The position numbers and the translations under genes were made by a program. From positions 1 to 11,524 of the forward strand of contig CAJQOB010000215.1 of NCBI GenBank assembly GCA_905479845.1: a stretch of 11,524 nucleotides of DNA. The letters are read 5' to 3'. Source of the stretch: an uncultured Flavobacteriales bacterium. Its GTDB lineage: Bacteria; Bacteroidota; Bacteroidia; Flavobacteriales_D; Crocinitomicaceae. The notes below the pieces were generated by a model, which saw only the letters and a list, made by a program, of their open reading frames with translations, was not told the DNA's origin and ran no database searches. Positions 1-6,899 of this stretch are shown in pieces. The number at the start of each line of letters is the position of its first letter. Position 1 is the first letter of the stretch.

Positions 1-111
1 AGCAAAGAGCAAATTGCGGACCTTGGAAAACGCGTTGACAATCGTTGTCCGATTTTGAGTGTTCTACGAAATAGTGGTTGCACGATAAACAGTACTTGGA
101 GTTTAGCATAA
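1..111 (+). CDS. OsmC-like family protein, C-terminal end only
   Basis: The window opens inside a plus-strand reading frame that encodes 36 residues and stops with TAA at 109-111. The visible tail contains VDNRCPILSVL followed by a short beta-like end (TINSTWSLA). A Cys-Pro dipeptide at the start of a helix near the C-terminus is typical of the OsmC/Ohr superfamily, where this second conserved cysteine takes part in thiol-based reduction of organic or hydrogen peroxides. Only the tail is visible, so the subfamily (OsmC, Ohr or YhfA-like) cannot be chosen. A terminator follows 30 bases downstream, so this is the last gene of its transcript. The family call rests on one motif and is moderately sure. 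Confidence 0.55.
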   Translation, partial: SKEQIADLGKRVDNRCPILSVLRNSGCTINSTWSLA

Positions 112-140
112 AACCGAACTCCTATCAAACTAGAATACAT

Positions 141-170
141 GCTCAGCCAAGTTGGCTGGGCATTCTTTTT
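141..170 (+). terminator. Rho-independent terminator after the OsmC-like gene
   Basis: The arms GCTCAGCCA (141-149) and TGGCTGGGC (153-161) pair with one G-T wobble around a 3-base loop. They are followed by ATTCTTTTT, with a second T run at 176-180. The site lies between the OsmC-like stop and the convergent symporter stop. The T tract is only on the plus strand, so it serves the upstream gene rather than the symporter operon. Confidence 0.75.
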
Positions 171-178
171 GCTCATTT

Positions 179-1879
179 TTAGTCATCAATGAGCTCCTTG
201 TACGTGCCTTTGTTCCCTATCAATTTCTGAACAATAACCCCAACTAAAATCACCACTGCGCAACCAATGAAATTGTACATCAGGTAACCGATATCGATGA
301 TTTCGTATGTCTTCAACAAATGAACCGCCAATACCGTAATTTGTGCCACCAAACCTCCAATTAACGCAGCAGTTGCATGTGTCTTTTTAAAGAACAAAGC
401 CAATAGGAAAATCCCCAAGATTGTTCCATAAAACAAGGATCCAAGAATGTTTACAAGCTGAATTAAATTCTCAAACATCCCGGCGGTTAAGGCAATCAGA
501 ATAGCGAGAAATCCCCAAGCAATTGTCAACATTTTACTCACACGAAGATCTTTCTTTTCATCATCGGACTTAGACCAAAACTTCTTGTAATAATCAATCG
601 TGGTAGTAGCCGCCAGAGCATTCAACTCACCAGCTGTAGATGACATTGCCGCGGAGAAAATCACTGCAAGTAACAAGCCTATCAATCCGTGAGGAAGATA
701 ATTCAGGATGAAGGTTAAGAAGATATAATCCGAATCTTTCTCCTCGAATTCAGGATCAATTTTCATCAAAGCCGACTTGTAACTTTGACGAATTGAATCT
801 TGTTGAACTTGTAAGTTCTGAATCATGGAATTCTCTTCACTCTTTTCAGCACTTTTGAATTCTTTCAGCAAGGCTCTTTTCTCTTCGAAAACGACATCAT
901 ATTCTGCCTCGATTTCCCCTAATTGGAGTTCTTGCTCCGCTGTCATTTCGATGGTAACAGGATTAAAAACAATCGGAGGTCTATTGAATTGGAAAGAAAC
1001 GAATACCATCACCCCAACAATCAAAATAAAGAACTGCATCGGGATTTTCAGGAGACCGTTGAACATCAATCCCATTCTGGATTCTTTCAAGGACTTTCCG
1101 CCCAAATAGCGCTGTACTTGTGATTGATCTGTTCCGAAATAAGACACAAATAAAAAGAGTCCTCCCGTCAGTCCAGAAAGTAAAGTATAACGATTACCGA
1201 GATCTGTATCCAAATCAATGATTTCCATTTTCCCCAAGCTTCCAGCGATATCAACACCATCCATAAAGCCGATGTTGTCAGGGAAACTCCCAACTACATA
1301 GTAAAGTGCGAAGAACATCCCTGCCATGATGATCCCCATTTGCCACTTTTGAGTCAAAGACACCGCTCTACTTCCACCGGAAACAGTGTAAATGATCACG
1401 AGTCCACCTATGAGTAAACAGGTTAATTGCAAGTTCCATCCAAGGATAGTTGAAAGAATAATCGACGGAGCATAAATCGTAATCCCCGCCGCCAATCCAC
1501 GTGATGCAAGGAACAGAAACGCGGTGAATGATCGAACTTTGACATCAAACCGTTGTTCCAAATATTGATAAGCAGTGTAAACTTTGAGTCGATAATAGAC
1601 AGGAAGGAAGAAAATTGAAATAATGATCATTGCCAGTGGCAAACCAAAATAAAACTGCACGAAGCCCATTCCACTTTCGTACGCTTGACCCGGAGTAGAT
1701 AGAAAAGTAATTGCACTGGCTTGCGTAGCCATAATCGACAATCCAATTGTTGCCCAATTCTCCGAATTATTCCCTTTGAGATAACTCTGAAGGTTGTTGT
1801 TTTTTCGTGTCTTCCATGTTCCGTACGCCACGATTAAAACGAGCGTACCCATCAGTACCATCCAATCAAGTATGCTCAT
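179..1879 (-). CDS. Sodium:solute symporter (SSS family)
   Basis: This 566-aa polytopic inner-membrane protein is of the SSS family (PutP/vSGLT fold), which couples solute uptake to the Na+ gradient. Family marks are the first core helix ATQASAITFLSTPG (about 51-64), the segment GGSRAVSLTQKWQ (168-180), the DQSQVQRYLGGKS signature (251-263), and AAMSSTAGELNAL (410-422), which matches the Na2-site serine helix. About 13 hydrophobic segments can be counted. An unusual charged, helix-prone insert of some 75 residues (about 310-385, rich in Glu and Lys) sits between two transmembrane helices. It is the last gene of the operon. Its ATG overlaps the stop of a 37-aa membrane gene as ATGA, which suggests translational coupling. 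The substrate is unknown. From the deacetylase partner, an amino sugar or other deacetylated product is a reasonable inference. The family call is firm. Confidence 0.93.
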   Translation of the reverse strand: MSILDWMVLMGTLVLIVAYGTWKTRKNNNLQSYLKGNNSENWATIGLSIMATQASAITFLSTPGQAYESGMGFVQFYFGLPLAMIIISIFFLPVYYRLKVYTAYQYLEQRFDVKVRSFTAFLFLASRGLAAGITIYAPSIILSTILGWNLQLTCLLIGGLVIIYTVSGGSRAVSLTQKWQMGIIMAGMFFALYYVVGSFPDNIGFMDGVDIAGSLGKMEIIDLDTDLGNRYTLLSGLTGGLFLFVSYFGTDQSQVQRYLGGKSLKESRMGLMFNGLLKIPMQFFILIVGVMVFVSFQFNRPPIVFNPVTIEMTAEQELQLGEIEAEYDVVFEEKRALLKEFKSAEKSEENSMIQNLQVQQDSIRQSYKSALMKIDPEFEEKDSDYIFLTFILNYLPHGLIGLLLAVIFSAAMSSTAGELNALAATTTIDYYKKFWSKSDDEKKDLRVSKMLTIAWGFLAILIALTAGMFENLIQLVNILGSLFYGTILGIFLLALFFKKTHATAALIGGLVAQITVLAVHLLKTYEIIDIGYLMYNFIGCAVVILVGVIVQKLIGNKGTYKELIDD

Positions 1880-1989
1880 GCTTCGTAGGAATTAGTAATC
1901 AACAAATACGCGATGATCTGAACTAGCAGAAACAACATCAATACGATGTACCACGCATTCCAGTTCGTGTTGTCTTTTTCTTCGCTCAT
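1876..1989 (-). CDS. 37-aa single-pass membrane microprotein linked to the symporter
   Basis: This short gene lies exactly between the deacetylase and the symporter. It encodes 37 residues: a polar N-terminus (MSEEKDNTNWNAW), one hydrophobic helix of about 20 residues (roughly 14-33, YIVLMLFLLVQIIAYLLI), and a short tail ending SYEA. Its ATG (1989-1987) overlaps the deacetylase TGA and its TGA (1878-1876) overlaps the symporter ATG, both as ATGA. The gene therefore fills the space with no spare base and is probably translated by coupling. Known precedents for tiny membrane partners of Na+ symporters exist, such as MetS with MetP in Corynebacterium, so a role in folding, stability or gating of the symporter is inferred. 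No biochemical function can be read from the sequence. The gene is easily missed because of its length. Confidence 0.82.
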   Translation of the reverse strand: MSEEKDNTNWNAWYIVLMLFLLVQIIAYLLITNSYEA

Positions 1990-4439
1990 GGTTGGTAGCT
2001 TAAGATATTTGCAAACAATCTGTAAGCTCCAATGACACCGTTTGGTAGTTCTCTGAAGAAGGAAATTCCTGAATAGACGAATTGCCCCTTTCCGTATTTA
2101 GTAACAATGAGTGCTCCCGTTTGAGCATCTTCTCCTTTATCCGCCCAAGAGAAAAGTGGTATGTAATTTTCATCCCAGTTATTCGCGAAGTACAATCCTC
2201 GTTCCTGCACCCAATCGTTGAAGTCAGCTTGGGTAATTTGATTCGGAGAGGTCATAATTTGATGTTCTGGCGCCAAGAAAGTCACTGCTGCATCTTCTTC
2301 TGTTACTCTGTTTCGAGACAGTTCGAATGGAACTGGTCCAAACTTCTTTTCTCTAATTGAGCGAGATGCAGTATTATACTGCATGACCAAGTTCCCCCCA
2401 TTTTCAACATATGAATTCAATCGCTCGGTGTAATTGAACAATTCTGGGTGTACATTGTAAATTCGGATTCCCAATACAACCGCTTGGTACTTGCTAAAGT
2501 CGATACTCGGAATATCATTCACTTCGAATAAATCTACTGTGAAACCCAATTGCTCGATTGCTTGAGGAACTGCATCCTCTACTCCTTTGATGTAGGCAAT
2601 TCGACCCTCATTGATTTTCGCATCCAACACTTTACATTCCATGGATGCTTCTCGAAAGATGGTCTGAGTGGGAATGTGATCATAAGCAATTTCGGTGTAA
2701 CTCTTAAGTGGATTGTTTCCCGCATCTGTCACTACCAAAGAGCCAGGTTTGGGATTATCTCCAGCTTGGATGGTAAATGTAATCCATTCCTCTGCATGTT
2801 TGGATTTGAAATTAACATCAAATTCGCTTGGACTAACCCTCCACCCCTCAGGAGCTTTGATTATCAATTTTGTACTGAGGCTATCCTTAAAATTTTTGAC
2901 TTTTACTCGGATTTCTTTTTGCCCTCCTTCTTTCATCAACAATTGATTTTGCTCAAAGCTTGCGGTCAGTTCAGGTGCTGCAATTAACGGCCTTCTTCTT
3001 TCTCCGTAAGAAGGATCTCTCCATTTGTAAGTTACTGGAACCATCAGTTCGAATGATTGTCCATCTATTAAAAAAGAAAATCGTGCAAAAATACTTGGAA
3101 GGCCTTCAGCTGCACAGTAAATTGTTTCGTCCATGACCTGAAAGAGCGTGTTAAAAGGTGCGTTGAGCCAATAAGGATTGGTAACAGTGCGCGGTCCATA
3201 ACTCGATCTTAGCTCCATGGTGAGTGGTTGATTCATCAAGAGAGTATCACCCAAAACTTTTGGTTCTTCGCCTGTATTCATCTCAACTCGTGCCACGACA
3301 ACTGGCAGGTTCGAACGATTTACAAAATTTGCCTTTAATGGTACAGGTTTTCCAACAATACACGAAAAATCTTCACTGAGTATTTCTACGTGAAGTCCCA
3401 AACAATCCTGAATAATGGTTTGACATCGTTCAATTTTTTCATCAATCACATGGGAACTTGGTAGTTTTTTCAAGCGATCTAAAATTGTCAGTAGTACAGG
3501 AACATTCTTAGCGACATCTACAAAATCAAAATTGTCCAGTGCATCTTGAAAAACACCTTCCAATTGTTTGTCTCCATAATTTTTCCATGAGTCCAAATTC
3601 TTCTCAAAGAAGGAAGATTTCAATTTTTCTCCAGCTAGATGTTTGAAGTATTCAACCCGACTTCCCCTCTCAACAATTCCTCCAAATCCTTGACATTTAT
3701 GTTCACTTCTTGCCAAAGTTCCAATTTCATTGTAGGACATTCCCAATTGAGGATTGTATCCACCGATATCTGTAATCAAGTAATTTGGATCACCTTCTGA
3801 CATGTCTTTGATGTTTTCATCCCACCAATACGAAGTATTCCAATAAATAGATGTTGCTTGCCAAGTTCCAAAAGTTCCTACTTGAGATGGCATGTAGCTC
3901 TTATCTGCTGCTTTTTCAAAGGCTTCAATTGCCAGAAGAGCAGAAGCTGTGTGATGCCCATGTCCCGCTCGTTCGTCTGGGGGAAAGCGAGTAACAATAA
4001 CATCTGGATTAAATTTTCGAATGATTAATACTAAATCCGAAAGTAGAATTTCCCTTCCCCAAAGCTCAAATGATTCCTCTGCAGATTTTGAATAACCGAA
4101 ATCCACCGCTCGAGAAAAGTATTGTTTTGCACCATCATGAGAACGTGCTGCAAGTAATTCTTGTGTTCTTAAAACTCCCAGTTCTTCGCTCAATTCATTA
4201 CCAATAAGGTTCTGACCTCCATCTCCTCGTGTTAGAGAAAAATACGCTGTTTCAGCTTTCTCACCGAGAGAAAACCAGGCTAGCGCTCGCGTATTCTCAT
4301 CGTCCGGGTGTGCAGCGACGTACAACACGCGTTTTAGAGAATGTAACTTTTGCAGGTTAACGAAAATTTCTCCACTCCCTTCATTCGCTGAGATTGAAAA
4401 GTTAATTGTAAGAAGAAAAAGTAAGGATATAAATTTCAA
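1986..4439 (-). CDS. Secreted PIG-L/LmbE-family deacetylase with C-terminal GATase-like domain
   Basis: This is an 817-aa protein with a signal peptide (residues 1-18, MKFISLLFLLTINFSISA), so it acts in the periplasm or outside the cell. The PIG-L/LmbE N-deacetylase domain spans about 35-270. The zinc motif AHPDDE is at 43-48, the second histidine cluster GHGHH at 159-163, and a further SEHKCQGFG block at 245-253 looks conserved. Such enzymes remove acetyl groups from N-acetylated sugars or related compounds. The region at about 360-590 is beta-rich; 505-560 (EIRVKVKNF, APEGW) resembles NEW3-type immunoglobulin-like domains. The region at about 610-817 (AVVLGIRIYN, YVENGGNLVMQY) resembles a class-I glutamine-amidotransferase/ThuA-like fold with no obvious catalytic Cys. 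Single-domain PIG-L enzymes are only about 230-300 aa, so this belongs to the long secreted type. It is the first gene of the operon with the microprotein and symporter. The substrate is unknown. Confidence 0.9.
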   Translation of the reverse strand: MKFISLLFLLTINFSISANEGSGEIFVNLQKLHSLKRVLYVAAHPDDENTRALAWFSLGEKAETAYFSLTRGDGGQNLIGNELSEELGVLRTQELLAARSHDGAKQYFSRAVDFGYSKSAEESFELWGREILLSDLVLIIRKFNPDVIVTRFPPDERAGHGHHTASALLAIEAFEKAADKSYMPSQVGTFGTWQATSIYWNTSYWWDENIKDMSEGDPNYLITDIGGYNPQLGMSYNEIGTLARSEHKCQGFGGIVERGSRVEYFKHLAGEKLKSSFFEKNLDSWKNYGDKQLEGVFQDALDNFDFVDVAKNVPVLLTILDRLKKLPSSHVIDEKIERCQTIIQDCLGLHVEILSEDFSCIVGKPVPLKANFVNRSNLPVVVARVEMNTGEEPKVLGDTLLMNQPLTMELRSSYGPRTVTNPYWLNAPFNTLFQVMDETIYCAAEGLPSIFARFSFLIDGQSFELMVPVTYKWRDPSYGERRRPLIAAPELTASFEQNQLLMKEGGQKEIRVKVKNFKDSLSTKLIIKAPEGWRVSPSEFDVNFKSKHAEEWITFTIQAGDNPKPGSLVVTDAGNNPLKSYTEIAYDHIPTQTIFREASMECKVLDAKINEGRIAYIKGVEDAVPQAIEQLGFTVDLFEVNDIPSIDFSKYQAVVLGIRIYNVHPELFNYTERLNSYVENGGNLVMQYNTASRSIREKKFGPVPFELSRNRVTEEDAAVTFLAPEHQIMTSPNQITQADFNDWVQERGLYFANNWDENYIPLFSWADKGEDAQTGALIVTKYGKGQFVYSGISFFRELPNGVIGAYRLFANILSYQP

Positions 4440-4462
4440 GGCGTCCGATATTTAATTGGATT

Positions 4463-4470
4463 CAAATCTA
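4463..4470 (-). promoter_or_regulatory. Candidate -7 promoter element of the deacetylase-symporter operon
   Basis: On the minus strand, TAGATTTG matches the Bacteroidota -7 consensus TAnnTTTG exactly. It lies 23 bases upstream of the deacetylase ATG, giving a leader of about 15-20 nt. No clean TTTG -33 box is found at the usual 19-21 base spacing; only a weak TTTCTG stretch is present. A weak -33 would fit a promoter that needs an activator. Confidence 0.45.
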
Positions 4471-4510
4471 CTGAATAATTGGCTAGTGCAGAAAGGTAAT
4501 CATTAAAGAC

Positions 4511-4529
4511 TTAGTTTACAGTAGACTAA
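4511..4529. promoter_or_regulatory. 19-bp near-perfect palindrome, candidate operator
   Basis: TTAGTTTACAGTAGACTAA is symmetric about position 4520: eight of nine base pairs match, with the only mismatch at 4516/4524. It lies in the divergent region between the deacetylase operon and the DUF2911 gene, about 40 bp upstream of the deacetylase -7 box. It has no T tract and is not at a gene end, so a terminator is unlikely. The size and symmetry fit a dimeric regulator site. The regulator is not encoded in the window. A smaller inverted repeat, GGATT-N5-AATCC, follows at 4534-4548. Confidence 0.5.
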
Positions 4530-4584
4530 CTCGGGATTACGAGAATCCATCTAATAATCAGAAGAATAAACACTTTTGTTTCGT

Positions 4585-4592
4585 TAATTTTG
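4585..4592 (+). promoter_or_regulatory. Candidate -7 promoter element for the DUF2911 gene
   Basis: TAATTTTG matches the Bacteroidota -7 consensus TAnnTTTG on the plus strand, 26 bases upstream of the ATG at 4619. No convincing TTTG -33 box occurs at the expected distance, so this is a weak call. Confidence 0.3.
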
Positions 4593-4618
4593 AGCTCACG
4601 AATTTGAAATTTAGACTT

Positions 4619-5470
4619 ATGAAAAAGATAATGATTGCACTTTTGTGCTTGGGAAGTTTCTCGCTCTCCGCGCAAATTACTACACCACAACCTAGTCCAG
4701 CGGCGAAGGCTTGGCAAACAGTAGGACTTACTGAAGTGACTGTTGAATATTCACGTCCAGCGAAGAGAGATCGCGTAATTTTCGGTGACCTTGTTCCTTA
4801 CGACAAAATGTGGCGAACAGGAGCTAACAAAAACACAATGATTACTGTTGATAATGTCCTCATCTTCGGAAAAGATTCATTGGAAGCTGGAACGTATGCG
4901 ATTTTCACAACTCCAAAAAATGGAAAATCATGGGATGTTTACTTCTACACGGATACTGAAAACTGGGGAACTCCAGAAGAATGGAACGATGATAACGTGG
5001 CCTTGAAAACGACGGCAACTGTTAGCAAACTGTCTTCAGTTACTGAGTCATTTACAATTGGTATCGACAACGTGAAAATGGACGGTGCAGAATTGAGTTT
5101 TACTTGGGATAAAGTGAAAGCTGTTGTAGCATTCTCTGTTCCAACGAAGGAAGCTGTAATGGCAGATATCAACAAAGTAATGAATGGGCCAAGCGCTGGA
5201 GATTATTACAAAGCGGCAGATTTCTACTTGTCACAAAAAATGGAATTACCAACTGCTTTGGAGTACATCAACAAAGCCTTAGACATGCGTGAAGATAAGC
5301 CATTCTGGTACTTACGTAGAAAAGCACTAATCCAAGCAGAAATGGGTGATTACAAAAACGCAATTGAAACAGCGAAACTTTCACTAGCAGCTGCGAAAGA
5401 AGCAAACTATGAAGACTACATCAAATCGAATCAAGAATCGATTGAAGAGTGGAGCAAGAAAGTGAAGTAA
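4619..5470 (+). CDS. Secreted DUF2911 domain protein with TPR-like tail
   Basis: This 283-aa protein starts at the ATG at 4619, which begins a clean signal peptide (MKKIMIALLCLGSFSLSAQ). An in-frame TTG 15 bases upstream would put charged residues in front and is rejected. The DUF2911 domain spans about 21-176, with the typical order SPAA (26-29), TVGLTEVTVEYSRP (34-47), IFGDLVPYDKMWRTGAN (54-70) and LEAGTYAIFTTP (88-99). The family is common in Bacteroidota and has no established reaction. Residues about 192-280 are helical with repeated small-residue patterns (ALEYINKALDM, YKNAIETAKLSLAAA) that look like one or two TPR-type hairpins. It is transcribed divergently from the deacetylase operon and ends at its own terminator. 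It probably acts in the periplasm or is surface-exposed. Confidence 0.88.
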   Translation: MKKIMIALLCLGSFSLSAQITTPQPSPAAKAWQTVGLTEVTVEYSRPAKRDRVIFGDLVPYDKMWRTGANKNTMITVDNVLIFGKDSLEAGTYAIFTTPKNGKSWDVYFYTDTENWGTPEEWNDDNVALKTTATVSKLSSVTESFTIGIDNVKMDGAELSFTWDKVKAVVAFSVPTKEAVMADINKVMNGPSAGDYYKAADFYLSQKMELPTALEYINKALDMREDKPFWYLRRKALIQAEMGDYKNAIETAKLSLAAAKEANYEDYIKSNQESIEEWSKKVK

Positions 5471-5490
5471 TTGTTTGAAAGTATTATTGA

Positions 5491-5517
5491 AACCCATCTG
5501 AGAAGGTGGGTTTTTTT
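5491..5517 (+). terminator. Rho-independent terminator after the DUF2911 gene
   Basis: AACCCATCT (5491-5499) pairs with AGGTGGGTT (5504-5512) as a 9-bp stem with one wobble and a GAGA loop. The stem runs straight into a T tract that ends at 5517. It sits between the DUF2911 stop and the convergent RES gene. The minus strand lacks a T tract after the stem, so it works in the plus direction. Confidence 0.9.
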
Positions 5518-5523
5518 GTGCCT

Positions 5524-5994
5524 TTATTTGCGCTTGTCTTTTTTTAGTCTAGGATCTATTGGCAACTCAATGAATTCAACAACTTCAACCTTTCCAAAGT
5601 CTTTGTACAAAGGGTTGAGAATGACATTCGACTCCAATCCAACAATTGCGGAAGGTACTCGAAGTGCAAATGCATTTCGGTCTTTGGCAATGCGCGTGAA
5701 TGCTGAAGCAGATTTAGCGGAGTATGGATATTGATTCCACCTCACCGGTAGTGGGGCCAGATCTTCAATTTCGAAAGAATTCGGAAATTCAATTTTAGCC
5801 ACAAGAATTGACTTAGGTAAGTTCGCAATGTTCTTTGAGTGAACGTAATATTCCAGTAATGCGAGCGAAATGCTTTCTGAGCAATAAACAGCACGTATTC
5901 CGATTTCATTCCAACGCCCGCCTACTTTCTCTGCCCCAATACCAGATAAAACAGAATCCTTGTATTTAGCGTTTGCTATTCGATAAACGATCAT
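5524..5994 (-). CDS. RES-domain toxin of a RES-Xre toxin-antitoxin pair
   Basis: This 156-aa protein spans a whole RES domain. It shows the starting VYRIA, GGRWNEIGIRAVYCSES (25-41), the helix SLALLEYYVH (43-52) and PSAIVGLESNVILNPLY (114-130). Candidate active-site residues are R27, Y37, E48 and S115, which correspond to the conserved Arg, Tyr, Glu and Ser of the family. Characterised RES toxins (for example MbcT and the Pseudomonas putida Res protein) deplete NAD+, so growth arrest by NAD+ breakdown is the likely action. Its ATG shares one base with the antitoxin stop (TAATG), so the pair is co-translated with the antitoxin first. All key residues are present and the gene looks intact. It lies in a segment of otherwise unrecognised genes, as mobile toxin-antitoxin modules often do. 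Confidence 0.9.
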   Translation of the reverse strand: MIVYRIANAKYKDSVLSGIGAEKVGGRWNEIGIRAVYCSESISLALLEYYVHSKNIANLPKSILVAKIEFPNSFEIEDLAPLPVRWNQYPYSAKSASAFTRIAKDRNAFALRVPSAIVGLESNVILNPLYKDFGKVEVVEFIELPIDPRLKKDKRK

Positions 5995-6494
5995 TAACTG
6001 TAGACGTTGTATTGAATTCTGATGATTTCATTTTGAACCATTTCAAAACCAAAACTGCTATCCAGTAAATCAAAAGGCATTTTATCTCCTAAAGATGTTG
6101 AAGGAGTCATTAACCAATTTTTAAAATCTTCTTTTGTATCAAAAACGTCATATCCTAAGCCGAACAACCTCGCAACTTCATAAATTCGTTCCGAGGTTTC
6201 TTTGCTGTAAACAGCCTTCTTTTGCATGCTGCTAATGGACGCAGGTAGGACATTTTCAAACTCTTTTTCAGTGGAATCAATATTATTAATCAGTTGTTTC
6301 CAATCTGCCTTTTTCACGCCGTCACGAATACGATCAATGACCTCCATTTGGTATCCCGGTGCGTCTTTAGAATTGACAACAACCCAAGCAGGCGAAAACT
6401 TCGTTAACTTACTAGGACGTACACTACTTTTCACTGTAGCAATTGCACTAACTCCTGTTTTACCACGCCCTTTTGATGCCGATCCTGTATTCAT
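5994..6494 (-). CDS. Xre/MbcA/ParS-type antitoxin (DUF2384)
   Basis: This is a 166-aa protein from the ATG at 6494. The frame stays open to an ATG at 6551, but that codon overlaps the -33 box of the best promoter, so the inner start is preferred. The C-terminal part (about 110-166) is the antitoxin toxin-binding domain: ETSERIYEVARLFGLGYDVF, then FKNWLMTPSTSLGDKMPFDL, ending IIRIQYNVYS. This matches the family pattern in which the C-terminus plugs the toxin active site. The middle (about 50-110, IDRIRDGVKKADWKQL) corresponds to the Xre-like helical DNA-binding region, though its helix-turn-helix is weak by eye. The first 30 residues are basic and probably disordered. It most likely neutralises the RES toxin and represses its own promoter. 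It is directly upstream of the toxin with a one-base overlap. Confidence 0.87.
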   Translation of the reverse strand: MNTGSASKGRGKTGVSAIATVKSSVRPSKLTKFSPAWVVVNSKDAPGYQMEVIDRIRDGVKKADWKQLINNIDSTEKEFENVLPASISSMQKKAVYSKETSERIYEVARLFGLGYDVFDTKEDFKNWLMTPSTSLGDKMPFDLLDSSFGFEMVQNEIIRIQYNVYS

Positions 6495-6521
6495 AATTGT
6501 AATTTTACTCTTGATTACACG

Positions 6522-6552
6522 TAAATATACAATAATAATACCAATATTCAAA
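6522..6552 (-). promoter_or_regulatory. Promoter of the RES-Xre operon
   Basis: On the minus strand a -33 box TTTG (6552-6549) is separated by exactly 19 bases from a -7 box TATATTTA (6529-6522). The -7 box matches seven of the eight TAnnTTTG consensus positions, counting the two free ones. Spacing and boxes fit the Bacteroidota vegetative promoter. Transcription would start near 6515, about 20 bases before the antitoxin ATG at 6494. This supports the shorter antitoxin start. Confidence 0.65.
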
Positions 6553-6687
6553 TATTAATAGTCCCTTATTCCCTTCTGCTCTTTGAGAAGAGATTCATTC
6601 TATACACTCCATATATTTCTCATATTCCAAATCTGTCGCTGTATATTCCCGTTGGTACCTAAGATCTCCATCAGGAGGCTGGTTATA

Positions 6688-6774
6688 ATGGAACTCTCAC
6701 GGGAAGACACCATTCTCAATAGTCTATTAAATAAGGGAAAACCCTTGGTTCTATTTTGGTGGATTCCCTGCTAA
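6688..6774 (+). CDS. Doubtful 28-aa ORF with a canonical Shine-Dalgarno sequence
   Basis: An ATG at 6688 follows AGGAGG (6673-6678) by nine bases, a strong ribosome-binding site that is rare among the neighbouring genes. The ORF encodes 28 residues ending LVLFWWIPC and stops at 6772-6774. The tail faintly recalls the VLFW...PC of thioredoxin-fold proteins, but the match is too short to mean much. The site and ATG lie inside a 7-bp stem (6646-6705). It could be a leader peptide, a remnant, or chance. Confidence 0.2.
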   Translation: MELSREDTILNSLLNKGKPLVLFWWIPC

Positions 6775-6867
6775 AATCCCGCTTCACCTTTCTCTAGCTT
6801 TGTAGTGTATCAATACCTAACACGTTTGATTTCCTAGCAATTAGATGGGAAATCATCATTAAACATG

Positions 6868-6899
6868 AAGCAAAAGCACAGACGATTTTGTGCCTGCTT
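6868..6899 (+). promoter_or_regulatory. Interrupted hairpin upstream of the 176-aa gene
   Basis: AAGCA (6868-6872) pairs with TGCTT (6895-6899) and GCACA (6876-6880) with TGTGC (6889-6893). This gives two stacked 5-bp stems with a small internal loop and an 8-base apical loop. A run of six T follows at 6909-6914, nine bases past the stem, which is too far for a typical terminator. The location 33 bases before the ATG at 6932 suggests a leader structure or regulatory site. Confidence 0.3.

Noticed and set aside
825..1123. Two overlapping plus-strand ORFs inside the symporter gene
   Set aside because: Both are antisense to the charged insert of the symporter, which is low in stop codons on the opposite strand; neither has protein-like features.
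2550..2987. 145-aa plus-strand ORF opposite the deacetylase gene
   Set aside because: It lies wholly antisense to a well-supported gene; its composition is rich in Cys, Phe and Ser as expected for a shadow frame, and it has no domain or upstream signals.
5471..5734. Plus-strand ORF after the DUF2911 stop
   Set aside because: It runs through the terminator at 5491-5517 and then antisense to the RES toxin gene, so it is a chance frame.
6495..6551. Longer antitoxin start at 6551
   Set aside because: The ATG overlaps the -33 box of the best promoter, so it would lie upstream of the predicted transcript; the added residues are hydrophobic and unlike the family.
6226..6558. 110-aa plus-strand ORF opposite the antitoxin
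   Set aside because: It is antisense to a family-matched antitoxin and has no recognisable features.
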